From positions 1 through 42,149 of the forward strand of contig NXFV01000803.1 of the NCBI GenBank assembly GCA_002803225.1: a stretch of 42,149 nucleotides of DNA, in the 5' to 3' direction. Made by a program: the position numbers and the translations under genes. The stretch is from Gamarada debralockiae (Eukaryota > Ascomycota > Leotiomycetes > Helotiales > Hyphodiscaceae). The notes under the pieces are model-generated. The model had not been told where the DNA came from, did no database searches, and worked only from the letters and a program-made list of their open reading frames with translations. Below are positions 9,975 to 21,100 of this stretch, one piece after another. Positions within the stretch are counted from its first letter, which is position 1; each line of letters begins with the position of its first letter.

Positions 9975-11792
9975 ATGTCATTCCTCGAACACGTCCTCCA
10001 GCGAGTAGGAGTGACTGGGATGCTTCTCCTCATCATAGCTCTGTATCTGGTTAAATGGGCGTTCGACATTGTCACGGATCCTTTGAGAGATATTCCGGGA
10101 CCTTTCGTGGCCAGGTTCACTCGTCTTTGGCTCTTGAGGCAGTACGTGAGGGGTGATTTTCAGAAGACGAACGTAGAACTTCACGAGCAGTACGGTAAGT
10201 TCTCCGATAGTTTCACGTTTTTTTTTCTCTTCCTTTTTGGAATATAAACTAAAACAAAACTATCGTTCTAGGTCCCATCATACGCATTGCTCCAAACCAA
10301 TACAGCGTCGATAGTCCCGAAGCCGCGAAGGTCATTTACGGGCATGGGTCTGATTTTACAAAGGTCGGCAAATCTGCCCGTTCCAATCTTAAGAAAGTGT
10401 GCATACTCACTAAGTTTGTGATATTCAGTCAAGTTGGTACACTCCCTGGGGCCACGCAGACCCCGAATTCAAGAACCTCTTCAACGAGCTCAACCCAAAA
10501 TCCCATAGCACTCTCCGGCGCAAAGTGGCCTCAACATACTCCATGTCTAGCCTCGTCTCGTACGAGCCCTACGTCGACGAATGCACTACAATCCTTCTTC
10601 AACGCCTCTCTGAGCTTGGTTCCTCCGGTGTTGTGTTCAACATGGGCCATTGGTTCCAATGCTACGCATTCGAAACAATCGGGATGATCACCGTAAACCC
10701 CTCCCTTCTCTGTCCCATATATTCCTAACAGAATCAGTTTTCCAAAAGACTCGGCTTTCTCAACAGCGGCGAAGACATCCGCGGAATAATTGAACAACTT
10801 GAATTCGGCGCACTGTACTCTAGCGCCGTCGGACTCATTCCCTCTCTGCACCAAACTCTTCTTACCTTACTCTCAAAAATGAGTTTGGAAATCAAAGGGA
10901 ACGCGTTCATCGACGTCTATTCCCACGAACTGATCACTGCTCAACGACACGAGAAACTCCCTCCTGCAGATGGTCCGTCGGATTTCATCACGAAATTCCT
11001 TGCTACCCAGCGCGAGAATCCTGAGAAGATGACGGATAAAGATATCCGTGTTTCGATTGCATCGAATATTGGGGCTGGGAGCGATACCACAGGTATTACG
11101 TTGAGTGCGATTTTGTATTATTTATGCAAGAATCCGGTAGCGATGGGGAGATTGAGGGAGGAGTTGGATGGTGCGAGCAAAGAAGGGAGGATTTCGGATC
11201 CGATCACGTTTAAGGAGGCGCAGGAGTTGCCGTATTTGCAGGCTGTTATCAAGGAGGGTTTGAGGATACATCCGGCGACTGGCTTTACGATGCCGAGAAT
11301 TGTTCCGAAAGGAGGGAGAGAGATTATGGGGAGGTTCTTCCCTGGTGGTGTGAGTCTTCACCCAATCCACATTCAGCCTGGAGATCATCTTGCTGAGGTT
11401 TGCAGACTATCGTGGGAATTAACTCCTGGGTCGCACATCGAAATCGCTCCGTCTTCGGCAATGACGCGAACCTCTTCCGACCAGAGCGTTGGCTAGAAGA
11501 CAAAGAATTATCCAATCAAAAAGAGGCTTATTTCTTTTCTGTACGTCTCCCTAACCTCACTTCCACATCCCAACGTGAATAAAACTCATCATGGGTTTAA
11601 ATCTAGTTCGGTCAAGGATCTCGCACTTGCATCGGGAAGAATATCAGCCTGCTGGAGGTTTCCAAGGCAATTCCACAGGTGGTCCGACATATGGACTTCG
11701 AGCTGCAGAATGAGGAGGTATGGACTTGTGCGAATCATTGGTTTGTTAAGCCGAAGGACTTTACCTGTCGTGTTAAGCGAAGGGTGTCTTGA
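9975..11792 (+). CDS. Cytochrome P450 monooxygenase, intact, six exons
   Basis: Heme-thiolate monooxygenase, expected to be anchored in the ER membrane by TM residues about 13-32 (VTGMLLLIIALYLVKWAF). Exons: 9975-10194, 10272-10363, 10429-10692, 10738-11349, 11406-11540, 11607-11792. All five introns are GT-AG and keep phase, giving 502 residues, normal for the family. Motifs: proline hinge DIPGPF, I-helix AGSDTT (about 305), ExxR as KEGLR (about 365), PERW (about 422), and the heme loop FGQGSRTCIG at 442-451 with ligand Cys449. The N-terminal region (GPFVARFTRLW, LHEQYGPIIRIAPNQYS) resembles the pisatin-demethylase/benzoate-hydroxylase-like fungal clans; the substrate cannot be read. A second acceptor at 10731 would add two residues (NQ). 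No reductase, polyketide synthase, terpene cyclase or transporter gene lies next to it, so no cluster is evident. Confidence 0.95.
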
Positions 11793-13035
11793 TGCAGATT
11801 GAATAGGGGTATGATATGGAGTTATAAGTTATGATTGTTGGTACTGTGGGGATGGAAGATGGAATTTAAATGACCAAAGTTAGTTGAGTGATTGAAATGT
11901 TGAATATCCAAATCTGTCGAGACCGGTTTGCATCTGGTTTGTGATAGGGTAATTGAAGACAATCTTGCCGTGGAGTCGTGTATAGTTTGGTTGTCCGGAG
12001 TTGGCGACGCGTGGATGTTTTGCCGATTCTACGTAGCTCTAGAAACGGGGGTTTCAATCTGTTGATCACAGCTGACGGATGCAATATTATCTGGTTGTGG
12101 AGAGTGCATTTAGGTTGGGAGCGTTGTGGACTTTGCTCTGAAACATGGCTGTCTATCCTACCGGAGCAGATCTGTGAGGAAGCGCCGTGATCGGAAACAT
12201 CGCCTGGTAGACTTAGTGAGTCCATTTCCTTCGAGAATTTCTTGCCAGATCTGCCCGCTGTCTCGCCGCAGATCTCTTCCTAGATCTGCCAGAAACCTGT
12301 ACCACCATACAGTAGCTTTATAATTCCGCCTATTGCGTGGCTCTCGTAGTGACCGACGCTTCGATTGATGGAAGTCCTGAGGCCCTCGATGGGGGCTCCG
12401 GGGAGACGTATCCGAATTTAGTGTAGTCGGAACTCGTGGTTAGTCTTCGATTACGATCAGAGGATCCGACGATGTATCTGCTTCGAGGCGTATTTCAACC
12501 CGATGAGTACGGACAAGAGAGAGATTGGTCAACTGATTCTCCCGAAATTCGTGGAAACTTACATTCCTGAAAGATGTGTTTGTTCTGCTAGTTGGATAGC
12601 CCAGCAGCTTCGGCGGGAATAGATTCGTCAAGAGAGACGTCGCAGTCTGTGCTTCTCATCTAACAATACCCAGCAGCCTACAAACAGACGTTCGTGGCCT
12701 GCCATCTTGAAATACTTATGAAGACTTTCTTAGCTTTGCTGCAGATGCTATGGCGAGACGAGGTGAGATATATAGGGTAGGCGCAGGAACAGTTTTCCAA
12801 ACATTTGTTTGGAAATTAATGAGTGAAATTAAGGTAGGAGGAGACTAAATACAATGGGAAATGAATTGGGGAGCCGAAAAGAGGTGCCTTAAGCAGTAGT
12901 TCGTCTGACTGGCAGGCTCACATCATAAACCGCGAACATAAAAATGCTAGAAGAATGGAAATTTAGCTATCACAGTGAATCAATATCACGTTTTATTACA
13001 CCTTTGGTCACTCTGTCTTGGTAAGGCTTTTGAAT
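11793..13035. other. Intergenic stretch downstream of P450
   Basis: Holds the P450 3' UTR and no gene I can support. A minus-strand reading at 12440-12631 ends in EADTSSDPLIVIED and has a possible GTAAGT donor upstream, but no start or family was found. AGATCTGCC-type words recur four times around 12240-12292. Confidence 0.45.
12794..12815. other. Perfect 10-bp hairpin
   Basis: TTTCCAAACA, a two-base TT loop, then TGTTTGGAAA. It stands alone between genes and has no flanking T-run on either strand, so a termination role is not implied. It could be a palindromic protein site or chance. Confidence 0.6.
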
Positions 13036-13614
13036 TTAATCGGCAGTATTATTTATGAAATCCCAAAAACTGTCTGGGCCACTGGCAGAGATCATTTCGT
13101 GATCGCCATCACCCGTTGCTTCAAAGGAGTCAGAACCGGCTGGGCGATTGGCAGTGTCCATTTCGTAATCATTATTACCCACTGCTTCAAAGGAGCCAGA
13201 ACCGGCTGGGCGACTAGAAGAGTCCACTTCGTAGTCTCCATCAGACATTGCTTGAAGCCAGTCAAAATTGTCTGGCAATCCGACTGCCTGTGCTGCGCAG
13301 CTTCCATCCCCAAACAGTCCAGAATTGCCATTGTCTTGCCAATTGGCGAAGTCGACCTCATAATTTTCTCCGGGAGTGTAGTATGGCTCCCTGGTTACTA
13401 TATTAGCCTCACAGTATATATAAACTTAGGGAACGTACCTAGTAGGATTGGTACCAGGGTATGGAAGTTCAAACGTGTCTGTTTGGGTCCCTAATTCACA
13501 GGGTTGGCTGCTCTGAAGTGTCTGCGGAATATCCGGCGACCCAGTTCCTTCGGGGTTCTCCCAAAATGATAGAAGCGATGGATCCGTCTGGGTTCCTGCA
13601 TCACGGGTTGGCGT
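13036..13614 (-). CDS. Acidic repeat-containing protein, C-terminal part only
   Basis: Two exons, 13614-13439 (5' end undefined) and 13390-13036, joined by a 48 bp intron (GTACGT..CCAG) that keeps phase (NPT-REPYYTPGENYEVDFANW). The product is acidic and rich in Asp, Ser, Gly and Asn. It contains GTQTDPSLLSFWENPEGTG and the similar GTQTDTFELPYPGTN, and near the end a threefold repeat of about 22 residues (DGDYEVDSSSRPAGS, NNDYEMDTANRPAGS, DGDHEMISASGPDS). The upstream frame is closed by a stop at 13615-13617 and no start is visible, so it is either a fragment or has unrecognised upstream exons. The look is that of a fungal transcription-factor activation region, but no DNA-binding domain is seen. 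Confidence 0.4.
13080..13277. repeat. Three diverged tandem units of 66 bp inside the acidic coding region
   Basis: Each unit contains a variant of CATTTCGTAATC and of TGCTTCAAAGGAGCCAGAA. The first two units are closer to each other than to the third. The period is a multiple of three and keeps the minus-strand frame open. Confidence 0.7.
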
Positions 13615-14007
13615 TTATTGAGCGCCTGCCAACAAGTCTCTATCCCAGTCTTGTTTTGTCGTCCTGCGCTTTGATTGGCCTGTCCAATATTGCTGGCCAA
13701 AAATTAATAAAATTTTAACACTTTACTTAGGGAGCAGTCTCTCACAAGCCTTGCATTTGAAGAGATACAAATTCTTTTTTCATAATGTCCCACTTTCTAA
13801 ATCGATGACGCACTTGATCTTCCCTAATTATTGCCGTATTAGAATTATTATTGTAACAACTCACAGTTTAGAACACTCACTTAATATCCACGCCTTTAGA
13901 AGATTTAAGCCATGTAACTACATCTGTGGCCGTTTTCCCTGGACCTAGATATATCTGTGTCATTTCTTTTTTGTATGGCTCTAAATTATAATGGGGTGGT
14001 GCCATTG
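13615..14007. other. AT-rich gap, nothing supported
   Basis: Short minus-strand readings (for example QDWDRDLLAGAQ then stop) could be upstream exon material of the acidic repeat protein, but no splice path joins them. Confidence 0.35.
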
Positions 14008-14166
14008 TAACAGCTACAGGCAGCTGGTGGGCAACAGGGGAGGTCAGAGTGCATCAGAGAAGGAGCAGTAGGGAAAGAGAGATAATAGCGGTTGTATTCG
14101 TAGTGATTGAAAAAAGATTCTGTGGTAGTTGTATGCTTGTGAATAATATAAACTCAAGCTTGCCCT
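14008..14166. repeat. Direct duplication, copy 1
   Basis: Starts TAACAGCTACAGGCAGCTGG and runs to CTCAAGCTTGCC. It matches 14350-14500 at most positions, with scattered substitutions and small indels. On the minus strand both copies encode a similar Cys-rich reading (CCPPAACSCY here, CCPPATCSCYT in copy 2). Confidence 0.8.
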
Positions 14167-14203
14167 TTCTTAAGTAAAGGCTAGCACTCTTACTTATACC
14201 TCA

Positions 14204-14335
14204 AGTAGCTAACCGAGCAGTTGACCATGTGGCTGGCCGAGTAGCTGACCGAGTAGCTGGCCGAGTAGCTGGCTGAGTAGATGGTCCAGTAGCTGGCCGA
14301 GTAGCTGACCCAGTAGCTGACCCAGTAACTGCTTC
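14204..14335. repeat. 12-bp minisatellite, 11 units
   Basis: Unit AGTAGCTGGCCG with variants (AGTAGCTGACCC, AGTAGATGGTCC, TGTGGCTGGCCG). Eleven units in exact 12 bp register. The minus strand would read as repeated (T/S)ATRPA, but no gene is otherwise supported. Confidence 0.88.
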
Positions 14336-14349
14336 CGTAAACCTAAGTG

Positions 14350-14500
14350 TAACAGCTACAGGTAGCTGGAGGACAACAGGAGGGATCACAGTACATCAGA
14401 GAAGTAGCAGTAGGGAAAGAGAGATGATAGTGGTCGTAGTGGTTGAAGAGAGGTTCTATAGTACTTGCATGCTTGTGAATGATAAACTTAAGCTTGCTCT
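14350..14500. repeat. Direct duplication, copy 2
   Basis: Partner of 14008-14166, starting TAACAGCTACAGGTAGCTGG and ending CTTAAGCTTGCTC. The two copies frame the 12 bp minisatellite. The 18 bp minisatellite follows 45 bp further on. Confidence 0.8.
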
Positions 14501-14544
14501 CCTCCAAGAAAGGTCGATAGCCATTAGTTATACTCCCGATGAAT

Positions 14545-14664
14545 GTTGATATCCATGTCAACGTCGATATCCATGTCAACGTCGATATCAATGTCAATGT
14601 CGATATCAATGTCAATGTCGATATCAATGTCAATGTCGATATCAATGTCAACGTCGATGTAAAT
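14545..14664. repeat. 18-bp minisatellite, six full units and a partial one
   Basis: Unit GTCGATATCAATGTCAAT with C/A and C/T variants, in strict 18 bp register. Each unit is an imperfect doubling of a 9 bp motif. The minus strand reads LISTLT repeats within an ORF that also covers duplication copy 2. Confidence 0.9.
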
Positions 14665-15661
14665 AGGTATTCAATGAAGAGTTGATTCGAATAGGGATTC
14701 TAATGATGAAAGGTTTTGTATGTATACGCGGCTGCAAATAATTCGGGCTTCTTTTCAACAATATAAAACAGAGTGTATATTGATAAGAATGGGAAGAGAG
14801 TTACTATATCCAAAAAAGAGTTGCAAATAAAACAATGTTATGTTATTATTAAGGCCGCTAAGTAGATGTCGAAATTGGCTTCTTCTCTCGTCATCAAGAA
14901 AATGACATTAGCAAGTTTTCTCCCGCAGCAAGCGGCCGTTAACTGCGTCTGCAGGTCTATTGGCAGTTTTGAGGTTATCTGATGCTACCCATACCAGCGC
15001 CTCTATCATCAGAACAACAAAGTGCTGAACTTGCTGAGCGCCTATAAAGAATAATTGCGTTTAGCAAAGCTTTTCACGGGAAACTTCTTGTTCCCTGTTA
15101 GGAAATAGACTTGATAAGATCCGAAAGGCTTCCAACATCTTCCCCAACTGCTAGGAAGCTAATATTCATTGAATGTCTTTCAGTCGTCGATTTTTACTCA
15201 GCAATTGTATATGATCCATCTTCTAAACTTGCACAATTTTGAGACTTTCATACACATCTCAAAGAAACAAAGACTCGAATCTAACCCCACACTATCCTCA
15301 CCTACGGCTTGCATTCCCAGTCAATTTGTTAAACCAAAGTCAAGCATCCTCAAACGTCGCTTATACGTCACAAATAATGCTACTAATATTCTCAATTCCA
15401 ACCAAATACTTGTCTTGGACCGGTAGTTCCTATATTCCAATCCCTTTTTACTTCTATTAAAATCAAATTACAGACCCAGACCCAAACTCAACAGGGCAGA
15501 TTGCATGGGTGTTAGTTGATATGACTCTTAATAGCCTGTTCTTTTGGAACTGCCTATTTGACTTTGGCAGTGTTTTAGTCATTGACCCCCCTATATGTTT
15601 GACTTACTTCTTGCCCTCAAAAACTTGCTCATTTTATCTATTTAAATAATGTCTTGCTCCA
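14665..15661. other. AT-rich intergenic stretch, no supported gene
   Basis: Short ORFs around 15169-15460 have no family resemblance. No tRNA, no convincing repeat ends. Confidence 0.45.
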
Positions 15662-15890
15662 AGATAAGACCTTCCAAAATTCTCATTCGCGTGTGCCATT
15701 TGATCAAAGGCGACTATCAAAGGAATCTAAGCCTGAGTTGGACTGGAGGAGGGTCAAGCGGAAGGCAAGTGAGCTCAAGTGAAGTTGTTAAAAGTGAAGC
15801 CCATTCCCGTTTTCATAGTAGGCTTGTCACTCTCCTTAGTCGATTTTCAAATGACACACGCAAAATGAGAATTTTTGGAAGGCTTTATCA
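15662..15890. mobile_element. Small inverted-repeat element, about 229 bp
   Basis: Left arm 15662-15734 and right arm 15820-15890 are imperfect reverse complements: AGACCTTCCAAAATTCTCAT and CATTTGATCAAAGGCGAC on the left, GTCGATTTTCAAATG and ATGAGAATTTTTGGAAGG on the right. Arms of about 70 bp around an 85 bp centre would fold into a long hairpin. It resembles an aged MITE. No target-site duplication could be fixed. Confidence 0.7.
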
Positions 15891-17030
15891 CAGAATAATA
15901 GCCGGCCGCTAAACCACTGAAGAGGCCCTTCCCTATCCTTTCATCTAGTTGGTTTCTATGGTCCGGCTGCAATTGGCAGAGTCTCCCAGGAATGGTAATT
16001 TATCATACCCAAGGCATCTACTGTTGGTTGGAATTGCCTAATCGAGTACAGCCTATTCCCCCCCTCTTCTGTAGTATAAGAGAGTTCTTCCCCTCCTTAT
16101 CTCTCAGCTCCTTAGATATCAGCTAGCTCTAAAAATACCGCTATATTTCGCCCCCAAACAGCTCAATTAACATCTGCTAACAGATGCAATTGTAGTTGTG
16201 TGTTCGACTCACGCCAATAATAAAAATCCAAATTTTATTTCCTACCCTTGCGCTAACTCTTATTCTATTTCCTTTTCTCTCTTGAAATTTTCATTTCATT
16301 TCCTAATCTCTTGTATGGTTGAGGGATGATTTTGATGGATCTGTTATACGACGCTTCGCGAGGATGGCAAGCGCGCACGTGATTAATAGAAGAGTTCCAT
16401 TTTTTCACACCATTGTCTGGGCAATTGAGAATGGCTTTTTATATACCGCACTTAAAAAGAGTTTAGAAATTCAAATAACAACTTTTGCCTCAAAATTTCG
16501 GAACCCTCGGTGGCCTAGTTGGTTTATAGGATGGGGTGGGAGATACGTCGGGTCTGCGCAATCAATAAAACAGGAACCCGATTGGCTAAAAGTTCAGCTG
16601 TAAGTGCTCCTAATTCTGACAATACTGAAATATATGAAATGATGTATGAATTAGGGGTTTGGAATTGGGATTGAATGTTTGGATGTAGAGGAACTCATGG
16701 ATGCTATTAAAGATTCAACATGCGAAGCGGAAGCAATTTCACTTGGGATGAGAAGGCATATGGGATAGGAGGATTTGAGATAGGACTTGACATGGGAAGA
16801 TTTGGGAAGAGAGAAATTTGAAAGCAAGCACATGGAATGAGAAGCGAAAGTCGGATAATTCTTTGATTTTCGCTGGTAGAGTCGTTGTGGTATAATTCGC
16901 TGAAAAGGCCGTAAGTCGTTATAGCATAATCTTTCGCCTGGTTCTATCCTTCAATGGATACCATTTCCAACTCCGTATCAAACCGTTGTTCGCTGTTGCA
17001 CCATTTCAAAGATGGGCCTTGTCACACGTG
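15891..17030. other. Intergenic stretch, no supported gene apart from a tRNA-like fragment
   Basis: Contains the tRNA-like fragment at 16158-16215. ORFs at 16319-16603 and 16651-16833 look random. The last part is 3' of the minus-strand gene ending at 17031. Confidence 0.45.
16158..16215 (+). other. tRNA-like fragment
   Basis: ACAGCTCAATT resembles a box A, CATCTGCTAACAGATG a short anticodon-type hairpin, and GTGTGTTCGACTCACGC a T-arm with box B (five-pair stem, TTCGACT loop). No matching acceptor stem is found and the anticodon loop is not seven bases, so it is not a working tRNA. It could be a tRNA pseudogene or the head of a SINE. Confidence 0.25.
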
Positions 17031-18175
17031 TCAATCTTTCGCCTCCCCCTTCACCTCTCCCTTATCCTCGTCCTTCGCCTCATCGTTATCATTGCCATTG
17101 GCTTCCTCCTTCACCTCCTCCCTATTATCCTCGTCCTCTTCCTCGTCATCCTCCTCGTCATCCTCCTTACTACCATCCTCCTCCTGCTTCTCCTCATCTT
17201 CCTCCTTCGTATCAGCTTCCTTCACCGCCGCGTGGGACGATTTATGTGTGACATTCGACAACATCGTATTCGCTCTCTTCATCAAACTACCCTCCCCAGA
17301 AACCGATCCCCTAATACTCGATTTAGAATAAATCGAACCACCCTTTCCATCCAACGGACTAATAACAATCCGAAAGCGTTTCGCTTCTTTCTGCGCCTGC
17401 TTCTGCTCCTCTTTCGTCATACCAGCAGTCGATCTACCCAACTCCTCGGCCCCCTCTTCAGACGGCAGTTCTAACCAAGCCTGAAAACCCTGACGTCTGA
17501 ACAGCTTATTCCATTTTCTGAATGTCTTCGACACCTCTCCAGGGTTCGGCCCATTCCCATATTTCAGGTCGTTTCGCACCTTCTTGATCACCTTGCTTCG
17601 GGCCAAAGGCCACGTTATCGCATTGTAATGATGCGCATCACACGCTACCACGACCTCGCCCGAAAAATGGTTCCATTCTTTCGCCGAGACTTCGTACTTG
17701 ATTAGCTTCTGCGCGTCGTATGGGAAGTTGGAAGATAGGGCATCGTTCTTCGTGGCGATCTTGACTTGGTATCGTGTTGTCGCTCGAGGCGTATCGGCGA
17801 AAGAGATTCGGCGAGATGAGGCTCCTTGTGATAGCGAGCGTGTGGATTGGTTGGTGGTGGAGGCACTGCGGCCTATTCGAGGGGAGACGTCAGGTGAAAG
17901 ATGGGTTCCTGATCGTGAGGGACCAGTTGGGCTTGTTGCGCCGCTGCGAGATGGTGCGCGGGATACGGGCTGCGATTGAGGACGAGGGGTTCGTGATGCC
18001 TGTCGGGCGTTTCGTCGCGTTGCTTCTGCGAGGCTACAGATATGATAATTAGATATGGACTGTGTTATCGTAGAGATCATACTTACGACTGTTGTGGTGT
18101 TTTCTTGGAGTTTGTGGCCCTCTTCTTCTGATCTTGTGCCTCCAGAGCGTCGAAGGCGGCAAGTATGTCCGCCAT
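17031..18175 (-). CDS. Hypothetical fungal protein with charged acidic C-terminus
   Basis: Two exons, 18175-18087 and 18033-17031, split by a 53 bp intron (GTAAGTATG..CTGTAG) that keeps phase; 363 residues. The start MADILAAFDALEAQDQKK is preferred over the open frame running upstream to 18386, because the donor is strong and that extension is basic, random-looking sequence. Layout: a Lys/Gln-rich N-terminus, a Ser/Pro/Arg-rich disordered region (about 40-125), a folded-looking core (about 130-270) with KLIKYEVSAKEWNHFSGEVV, TFRKWNKLFRRQGFQAWLEL and EAKRFRIVISPLDG, then a Glu/Asp/Lys tail. I do not recognise a named domain. A nuclear or chromatin-associated role would suit the composition but is only a guess. 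No break seen. Confidence 0.75.
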
Positions 18176-21100
18176 ATCGTTCGAGAAAGGGTAGATAATG
18201 CTCTTTGGCGACAAACAATGTGCGCGCAGTGGTTAAAATGTAGTTTGCAGCAATGGCGAGTATGCAATGGTTCGAACGATACTTGTAGTTATGGTGGAGT
18301 TGTGAGGGAAGCAAAGATTGGACGACGATAACTGCCTGTTGATGAATAACAGCATGTGAACGGAAAAAGGACTTGGCCGCCGTCATACTTTCTAGGCGTT
18401 GCTGCTAGCCTTGTCCACGGTGTGGCTGAGCAGTCTTTCCTCAGCCCTGTCTGCATGAATGCCGAGCCGCGGCCTCGGAAGATGAGTCTTCAACACCTCC
18501 GGAAACAACGCCCGACTATTTATAATGTGAAATATCGGATCGAAAATGAGTCCGAAAAAGATTCCATTGTGATTCTATCGACTGTCAACATTTGAATGTT
18601 CGTTCAATGAATAGGAAAGTAATCCATTGTGTCACACTTCAGGTACATGGGCGCTAAACCTTGCGGGGTCGCCTGCCGGCGGGACTCGAGTCATTTGTCA
18701 ACCACAATTCCAAAGTTGGGGTTCTCATATTTGTACACCAAAGGCAATGTTGTGTCATCCACCACAGGCGCAAAAGATTTGGCAACGCTATAACATCACG
18801 TAGGCAAAGAGTTGCTGTGTGATCCCTTTGCAGAGGATTGCAGTGCTAGCAGAAATTTTCTCCTTTCCAGCCTCGACGGCCCAGCGTAGCACCTTACGTG
18901 CGACAAAGACCTCTTGCTAAGTGGTTGAGATGAAATGAGACTGCAGCTCTCTCCAGTCAGCCGGATTGGCCGGTGTTCTTGAAGATAGCGGAAATGCGAC
19001 CACCTGGCCAGACAACAAACAAGCGCTTCATTCCACGACTTGAACCTCAAATTGTGCAACTCTCGTGTTTCTCCCCACAAAGGGTTCAAAAATAAAGGCA
19101 CATCTATCGAAGCAAGAGAGCAAGTGAATGATGTGGTCACGTGACATGCTCCGCCAAGACCTTCACCTGGTTTTCGACTTCTGGAGGATGTTGTGGTGGG
19201 ATGAGGTATCTGTGGTGATGAAATCATCGTTATATCATGAAAAGTACTCGGAATTGACAAGGATCAATTGAATGGAAGCGGAGTAGTAAATTCACCGTCA
19301 CCGAATAAATCCCAACTCCTCCGAAACGGATCGAAATCACGACATGCGCAATTCTCGGCATCAAACTGCCCCAAGCCGTTAAACATCGAGATTCATCTGG
19401 TGACTAGCAAGTAGGCCTCCGCAGTTGTCTTAGACGAAACTAATTACTACTCTCAAGACGTTGCCTCCCTCGCCTCGACCTATGGCCTCAAAGAGCACTC
19501 TGCGCCCATCTCATTCGGCTCATTTCCCTGATCATTATGCCTTGCTTGATCAAATCCCTCGCCGCATTAGGCTAGAATATGGAAATGATTTAATTCCCAG
19601 AGCAGCGTTTGTGTTCTGAGGGAGAGGAGGAAGCTAGTTTGTGTGGTGTTGGATACGCCATGAGAGAGTGCTTTTCAAGGTATGACAATACTAATTGAGG
19701 AGGTTACAAATATGCCCTAGCTTGTGCCGTGGAGATGTTGGGTGAAGTGGAGGTTTAGAGTGTGGGGCAGATGATGAATATGTTTCGCTGGAACGCGGCA
19801 AATTTTGAGCGGTAGGTAGATGTTCAAGAAAGTGGAGGCTGGGTCACAGTTCTTAGGAAGTATCCCATGATAGTCCGTTGAAGCATCACATTTGGGCATC
19901 ACCCCCCACAGTACACCCCCTGAGTACATATAAGAGACTGAACTTATTTGGGAGTCGCAATTGAATCTAACCTCCAGACTTTTAATATATATTTCGCATT
20001 CCTAATGGGACTCCAGAGATTTAACAACTTGTGTCACACAATGTGAGATTACGCCCCTGAATGGGCGTCAACATAAAATACGCTGACAACCAAGTGTACG
20101 GTTGTACGCCGGGATTTAGATTTCCCTCGGCCTCAACCGGGTCGTGTTGCTTGCCTATGCATTCTCGTCAATTCTACTATTATTATCGTTGTCGATTCCT
20201 TTATCGCTATTTCTTTGTCATCGTCGTCGGAATCCGCGGAACAAAGCCATGATTCCCATCTCACGTCCGCATCCCGTATCTTGTCCGGAAGGTCCTTCGC
20301 GAACTTCCTAAGTTTATTAGCTGTTATATTAATATCGGTCCTTAAGCGCGTCAATGGAATACATTCGAATTTGAATACCTAATCTTGACTGAAACGACTT
20401 TCGAGAGCAGCTTTCGAGAGAAGATCGCCACCTGTTATTTAAGACATCACTTCCGAGCACCAATGGCTGCTTGAAACACTAAATTAGGACATTTGAGACA
20501 TGGGAAGCTTGGAAGGAAAGCGATTCCTATTTCCTTAGATATAAGTCCTTGCGGTGAGGCATTTCGCCAAACTAGAAACCGCCTCTGCTGAAATATGTCT
20601 CCGCTTTAGAAAAGCCTTTGGGTGTCTATGCAGAAGTTGCGTTCCCATTACCAGCATCACGAAAATTTCAGGCTACGAAAACAGGGCCTATGTTCAGTCT
20701 CAACTAGCATTAAGCATCAGCGCAATGCTGACATTAAAAGGCAACGAGCTGCTTCCTTCTATCTCACGGTCAAATATGCCGAGCTTCTAGCTGTCAGAAA
20801 TCCACTACGACGCGGAAGCTAAGGCGGCGGCGCTATGCCGTTGTAAGCTTCCGGGGCTTTCCTTTGGTCTCAAGCTCCTCTTCAGTCATCTATCCAGTCC
20901 ATTTGATTGACCTTTACTGTTGTCGTCTGATTATTTGTTGTCGTTTGTTTTATTGTTCTCTCTGCAACCCATCTAGATGTTGAAATCATCATCTGGGCAG
21001 CAATACTGGGCAGTCCCTTTAGCTCCCTTCAACCACTGTTCAAACCCTTAGAAAAATGTTTTATAAGACTTCGCTTCATCGAGACTGGTAATGTAATACC

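Noticed and set aside
9975..11792. Secondary-metabolite cluster around the P450
   Set aside because: No synthase, cyclase, tailoring enzyme or pathway regulator is readable within several kb on either side.
14204..14664. CRISPR-like array
   Set aside because: Units are contiguous 12 and 18 bp tandem repeats with no unique spacers, and the genome is eukaryotic.
16986..17474. Plus-strand ORFs rich in Leu/Ile or Ser/Pro over 16950-17470
   Set aside because: They are the antisense of the Glu/Asp/Lys tail of the minus-strand gene; GAG/GAA codons read backwards give Leu/Ser-rich frames.
18255..18280. Box B-like GGTTCGAAC suggesting a tRNA
   Set aside because: No box A, arms or acceptor stem around it.
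18176..18386. Upstream extension of the minus-strand ORF to 18386 (start MTAAKSFFRSH)
   Set aside because: A strong donor (GTAAGTATG) and acceptor join a better start (MADILAAF at 18175) to the body in phase. The extension is just read-through of intron and leader.
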